The position numbers were made by a program, and so were the translations under genes. This document shows positions 20,877-22,544 of a stretch of DNA of 22,544 nucleotides, one piece after another. Position 1 is the stretch's first letter; each line of letters starts with the position of its first letter. Source of the DNA: JAAZNO01 sp012798275 (lineage in GTDB: Bacteria > Chloroflexota > Anaerolineae > B4-G1 > SLSP01); contig DAOPQD010000052.1 in the NCBI GenBank assembly GCA_035347995.1, forward strand, positions 1 through 22,544, read 5' to 3'. The notes beneath the pieces were generated by a model. The model saw only the letters and a program-made list of their open reading frames with translations, searched no databases and was not told where the DNA came from.

Positions 20877-21809
20877 TCATACGATCAGGCGTTCGTAGAG
20901 CGCTTCCAGGCTGATGGTGGGACAGACGGTCTCTTTGCAGATGATGGTCTGCGCGGCGGCGGCCAATCCCAACCGCACGATCTCGGCGGGCGGGAGTTCC
21001 TCGGCCAGCCCATAGGCCACGGCGGCCGTCAGCGCGTCGCCGGCGCCGACGGGATCCACCACCTCGACATTGAAGGCCGGCAGACGGCCGCTCTCATCCG
21101 AGGTGGCATATGAAAGACCCTCCGCCCCCTGCGTGATGATGGCCAATCCCACACCCAGTTGCGCCAGACGGCGTGCGCCTTGTAACACGTCGTGGTCCTC
21201 GTAGAAATGGGTTCCCAACAGGGTTTCCGCTTCGGCGCGACTGGCGGTCAGCACGGCCATTTCCGGCAGGAAAGGATGGAGGCGCGGCGCCAGCAGGGGC
21301 GTCGTCGCGTCCACACAGACAGGCGCCTCGTACTCGCCGGCCAGCCGAAACAGCGTCTCCAAAGCGCGCGCCGAAAGGTTGGCGTCCACGCAGATCACAT
21401 CGGCGTCGCGGAACAGGCGGCGCCACCGATTCAGATAGCCGGGGGTGATGAGGCGGATCACTTGCATGTTGTCGAAGGCGACCCGCAAACGCTTGTCCAG
21501 CTGGTAGATTCCCACAAACGTGCCCGTGCTGTGCTCGTTGGACACGATCGCGGCCCCGGTATTGATGCCCACCTCGCGCAATTGCTGCAGGAGTTGGGTT
21601 CCGGTCTCATCCTCGCCCACGGCCGTGATCAGGGAGACGTCAACGCCGAGGCGCGCCAGATTCTCGGCGATGTTGCGCGCGACGCCGCCAAAGCCCAATT
21701 CGATCAACGCCGGATTGGAGAGCTCCGGCTCGATGGCCAGCTCGCGGGCATAGACTTTGATGTCCAAAGCCGCCGCGCCGAGCACCAGCATGTCATATTC
21801 GCCGTTCAT
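20877..21809 (-). CDS. PfkB/ribokinase-family sugar or nucleoside kinase
   Basis: The 310-residue product has the family's two signatures: an N-terminal GGVARNIAENLARLG (40-54) and the C-terminal DPVGAGDALTAA with catalytic base Asp258 and the GAGD anion hole (255-258). It transfers phosphate from ATP to a hydroxymethyl group of a sugar or nucleoside. The family also includes pseudouridine, adenosine and 2-keto-3-deoxygluconate kinases, and I cannot choose among them. I place the start at ATG 21809 (GAGGAG five bases upstream), not 21860, because the longer version translates the GTGAG-type repeat. It is the first gene of a two-gene unit with the helicase; no metabolic partner is nearby. Confidence 0.92.
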   Translation of the reverse strand: MNGEYDMLVLGAAALDIKVYARELAIEPELSNPALIELGFGGVARNIAENLARLGVDVSLITAVGEDETGTQLLQQLREVGINTGAAIVSNEHSTGTFVGIYQLDKRLRVAFDNMQVIRLITPGYLNRWRRLFRDADVICVDANLSARALETLFRLAGEYEAPVCVDATTPLLAPRLHPFLPEMAVLTASRAEAETLLGTHFYEDHDVLQGARRLAQLGVGLAIITQGAEGLSYATSDESGRLPAFNVEVVDPVGAGDALTAAVAYGLAEELPPAEIVRLGLAAAAQTIICKETVCPTISLEALYERLIV

Positions 21810-21814
21810 GAGCG

Positions 21815-21820
21815 CTCCTC
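21815..21820 (-). promoter_or_regulatory. Shine-Dalgarno fixing the start of the PfkB gene
   Basis: GAGGAG on the minus strand lies five bases before ATG 21809 and is part of the shared leader CTATTTTCCGAGGAGC (21814-21829), nearly identical to that of the permease. Confidence 0.75.
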
Positions 21821-21829
21821 GGAAAATAG

Positions 21830-21889
21830 AGATCAGTGAGAAGAGAGCTGTCGCAGTCACGATTCACGGGTTACGGCTCACAACTCACA
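21830..21889. repeat. Interspersed repeat module D, copy before the PfkB gene
   Basis: GATCAGTGAG, GAGAGCTGTCGCAGTCACG, GGCTCACAACTCACAT occur in the same order as at 13626-13718 and 15840-15885. It abuts the leader element on one side and module B on the other. Confidence 0.7.
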
Positions 21890-21890
21890 T

Positions 21891-22020
21891 GGTAACTGTT
21901 CAGCCATTGATTAAAAAACGCAAGATTTCCTGGTGACTGCTGAAGATTGAGAATCAACTTTTGCCCCCTATCCCCTGGCCCCTTTCCCCCGCATGCGCGG
22001 GGGAAAGGGGAACTTTTTTT
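21891..22020. repeat. Interspersed repeat module B, copy 3 (lacks second hairpin)
   Basis: It matches the first 130 bases of the copies at 14201 and 15880 but with more substitutions. The first hairpin is kept with compensating changes (arms CCCCTTTCCCCCGC at 21979-21992 and 21997-22010, loop ATGC), followed on the plus strand by AAC and seven T. The second hairpin is absent; a GTGCACCAGCACCTGGCG piece related to module A follows instead. Confidence 0.88.
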
Positions 22021-22054
22021 GGATGATGTGCACCAGCACCTGGCGTCTCCTGCG

Positions 22055-22155
22055 AAAATGGCCCCGAATGAACACGAATTTCACGAATAAGATTAGAAAT
22101 TCCTGGCCCCCGGGACTGCTACGTCCTCACACAACGCGCTTCAGCATTGCCGTCT
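22055..22155. repeat. Interspersed repeat module C, copy 2
   Basis: It matches 14029-14127 in word order: AAAATGGCCCCGAATGAACA, ACGAATTTCACGAAT, GAAATTCCTGG, GCTACGTCC, GCGCTTCAGC. It lies just past the 3' end of the surface-protein gene. Confidence 0.85.
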
Positions 22156-22173
22156 CATGCCGGGACCGCGTGG

Positions 22174-22544
22174 TTACTTTACGCCGCGCAGCCGTCGGCG
22201 ACGTGTGACCGCCGCGCCGATCAAAATCAAGGCCAGCCCCAACCCCAGCGCCCCGATCGTCCAACCGCTGCCGGTGCGGGGCATTTGCACCAGCTGGTCG
22301 GCAGACTCGGCCGGCAGCTCCGGCTGTGAGGCCGGCGGCTCTTCGGCCGGCGGCGCAGGCGGCTCTGCCGTGGGCGGCGTGGTGGGTGGCGGCGTCGTGG
22401 GCGGCGGCGTCGTGGGTGGCGGCGTCGTGGGTGGTGGCGTCGTGGTGGGTGGCGGCGTCGTGGGTGGCGGCGTGGTGGGTGGCGGCGTGGTGGGTGGCGG
22501 CGTCGTGGGTGGCGGCGTCGTGGGTGGCGGCGTCGTGGGTGGCG
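22174..22544 (-). CDS. Surface protein C-terminus with (PPPTT)n stalk and MPRTG sorting signal (partial)
   Basis: Only the last 122 or so codons are in the window; the 5' part lies beyond the right edge. Reading the minus strand, about eleven PPPTT units are followed by a Pro/Glu/Ala stretch (TAEPPAPPAEEPPASQPELP) and SADQLVQMPRTG. A hydrophobic helix then runs TIGALGLGLALILIGAAV, and the basic tail TRRRRLRGVK ends at a TAA (22174-22176). This is the layout of a sortase substrate (LPxTG-like motif, helix, positive tail), with Met in place of Leu at the first position. The Pro/Thr stalk suits a glycosylated spacer holding an outer domain away from the cell. No sortase gene is in the window. 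The frame has no stop from the edge to the TAA. Confidence 0.85.
   Translation of the reverse strand, partial: PPTTPPPTTPPPTTPPPTTPPPTTPPPTTPPPTTTPPPTTPPPTTPPPTTPPPTTPPTAEPPAPPAEEPPASQPELPAESADQLVQMPRTGSGWTIGALGLGLALILIGAAVTRRRRLRGVK
22384..22544 (-). repeat. 15-bp coding tandem repeat (PPPTT)n
   Basis: About eleven 15-base units run to the window edge, each encoding PPPTT on the minus strand. They differ mainly at third codon positions (ACG/ACC, CCG/CCA). One unit is slightly more diverged (CCG CCG CCC). The array continues beyond the window. Confidence 0.92.

Larger units (their letters stand above)
21810..22173. other. Gene-free spacer upstream of the PfkB gene
   Basis: This 364-base spacer holds the shared leader element, module D (21830-21889), module B copy 3 (21891-22020), and module C copy 2 (22055-22155). 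No promoter for the PfkB gene could be picked with confidence; ORFs here follow the repeats. Confidence 0.75.

Noticed and set aside
18651..21113. Plus-strand open frame of 820 codons opposite the helicase gene
   Set aside because: It is the antisense of a protein with full helicase motifs; it is Arg/His/Gln-rich, has no domain signature or RBS, and crosses into the PfkB gene. High G+C readily gives such frames.

Overview
The window is a high-G+C bacterial segment. It is most like Chloroflexota (Anaerolineae-type), an inference from three things: GC-rich intergenic hairpin repeats, a sortase-type C-terminus ending MPRTG-helix-RRRR, and the gene content. No rRNA, tRNA or marker gene is present, so the phylum is not proven. 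All genes except one (a rhomboid protease) lie on the minus strand.

Region 1 (about 138-10258, minus) is one long apparent operon of eight genes behind a good sigma70-type promoter (TTGACG-16-TATACT). In transcription order it encodes a TerY-like von Willebrand A (VWA) protein, a PP2C phosphatase, a leucine-rich-repeat (LRR) protein, a seven-bladed WD40 protein, a Ser/Thr kinase with a zinc ribbon, an anchored solute-binding-type protein, an anchored solute-binding/VWA fusion, and a two-helix membrane coiled-coil protein. VWA + PP2C + kinase is the known TerY-P triad of phosphorylation signalling. Here it is extended by two repeat-scaffold proteins sharing one N-terminal domain, and by three membrane-anchored proteins that could act outside the cell or at the membrane. 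The likely theme is a reversible phosphorylation switch linking an envelope sensor to WD40/LRR adaptors.

Region 2 (10410-12732) is a stand-alone GH3 beta-glucosidase gene with its own promoter.

Region 3 (12872-16868, minus) is a thiol/metalloid-type cluster: an ArsR-family repressor, an ArsP/DUF318-type permease and three small thioredoxin-like proteins. One of the three has lost the second active-site cysteine. Between arsR and the permease is a compact control region with a TTGACA-16-TATTAT promoter, two ATTC-N8-GAAT dyads 64 bp apart, and an intrinsic terminator between them. The gaps in this region are filled with mosaic interspersed repeats, including near-identical direct repeats flanking the permease.

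Region 4 (16923-21809) holds the plus-strand rhomboid protease with a near-consensus promoter. Convergent to it is a two-gene minus-strand unit: a PfkB-family kinase followed by an SF2 helicase that has two predicted membrane helices after its helicase core.

Region 5 (21810-22544) holds more repeat modules and the 3' end of a surface-protein gene with a (PPPTT)n stalk and an MPRTG sorting signal, cut by the window edge.
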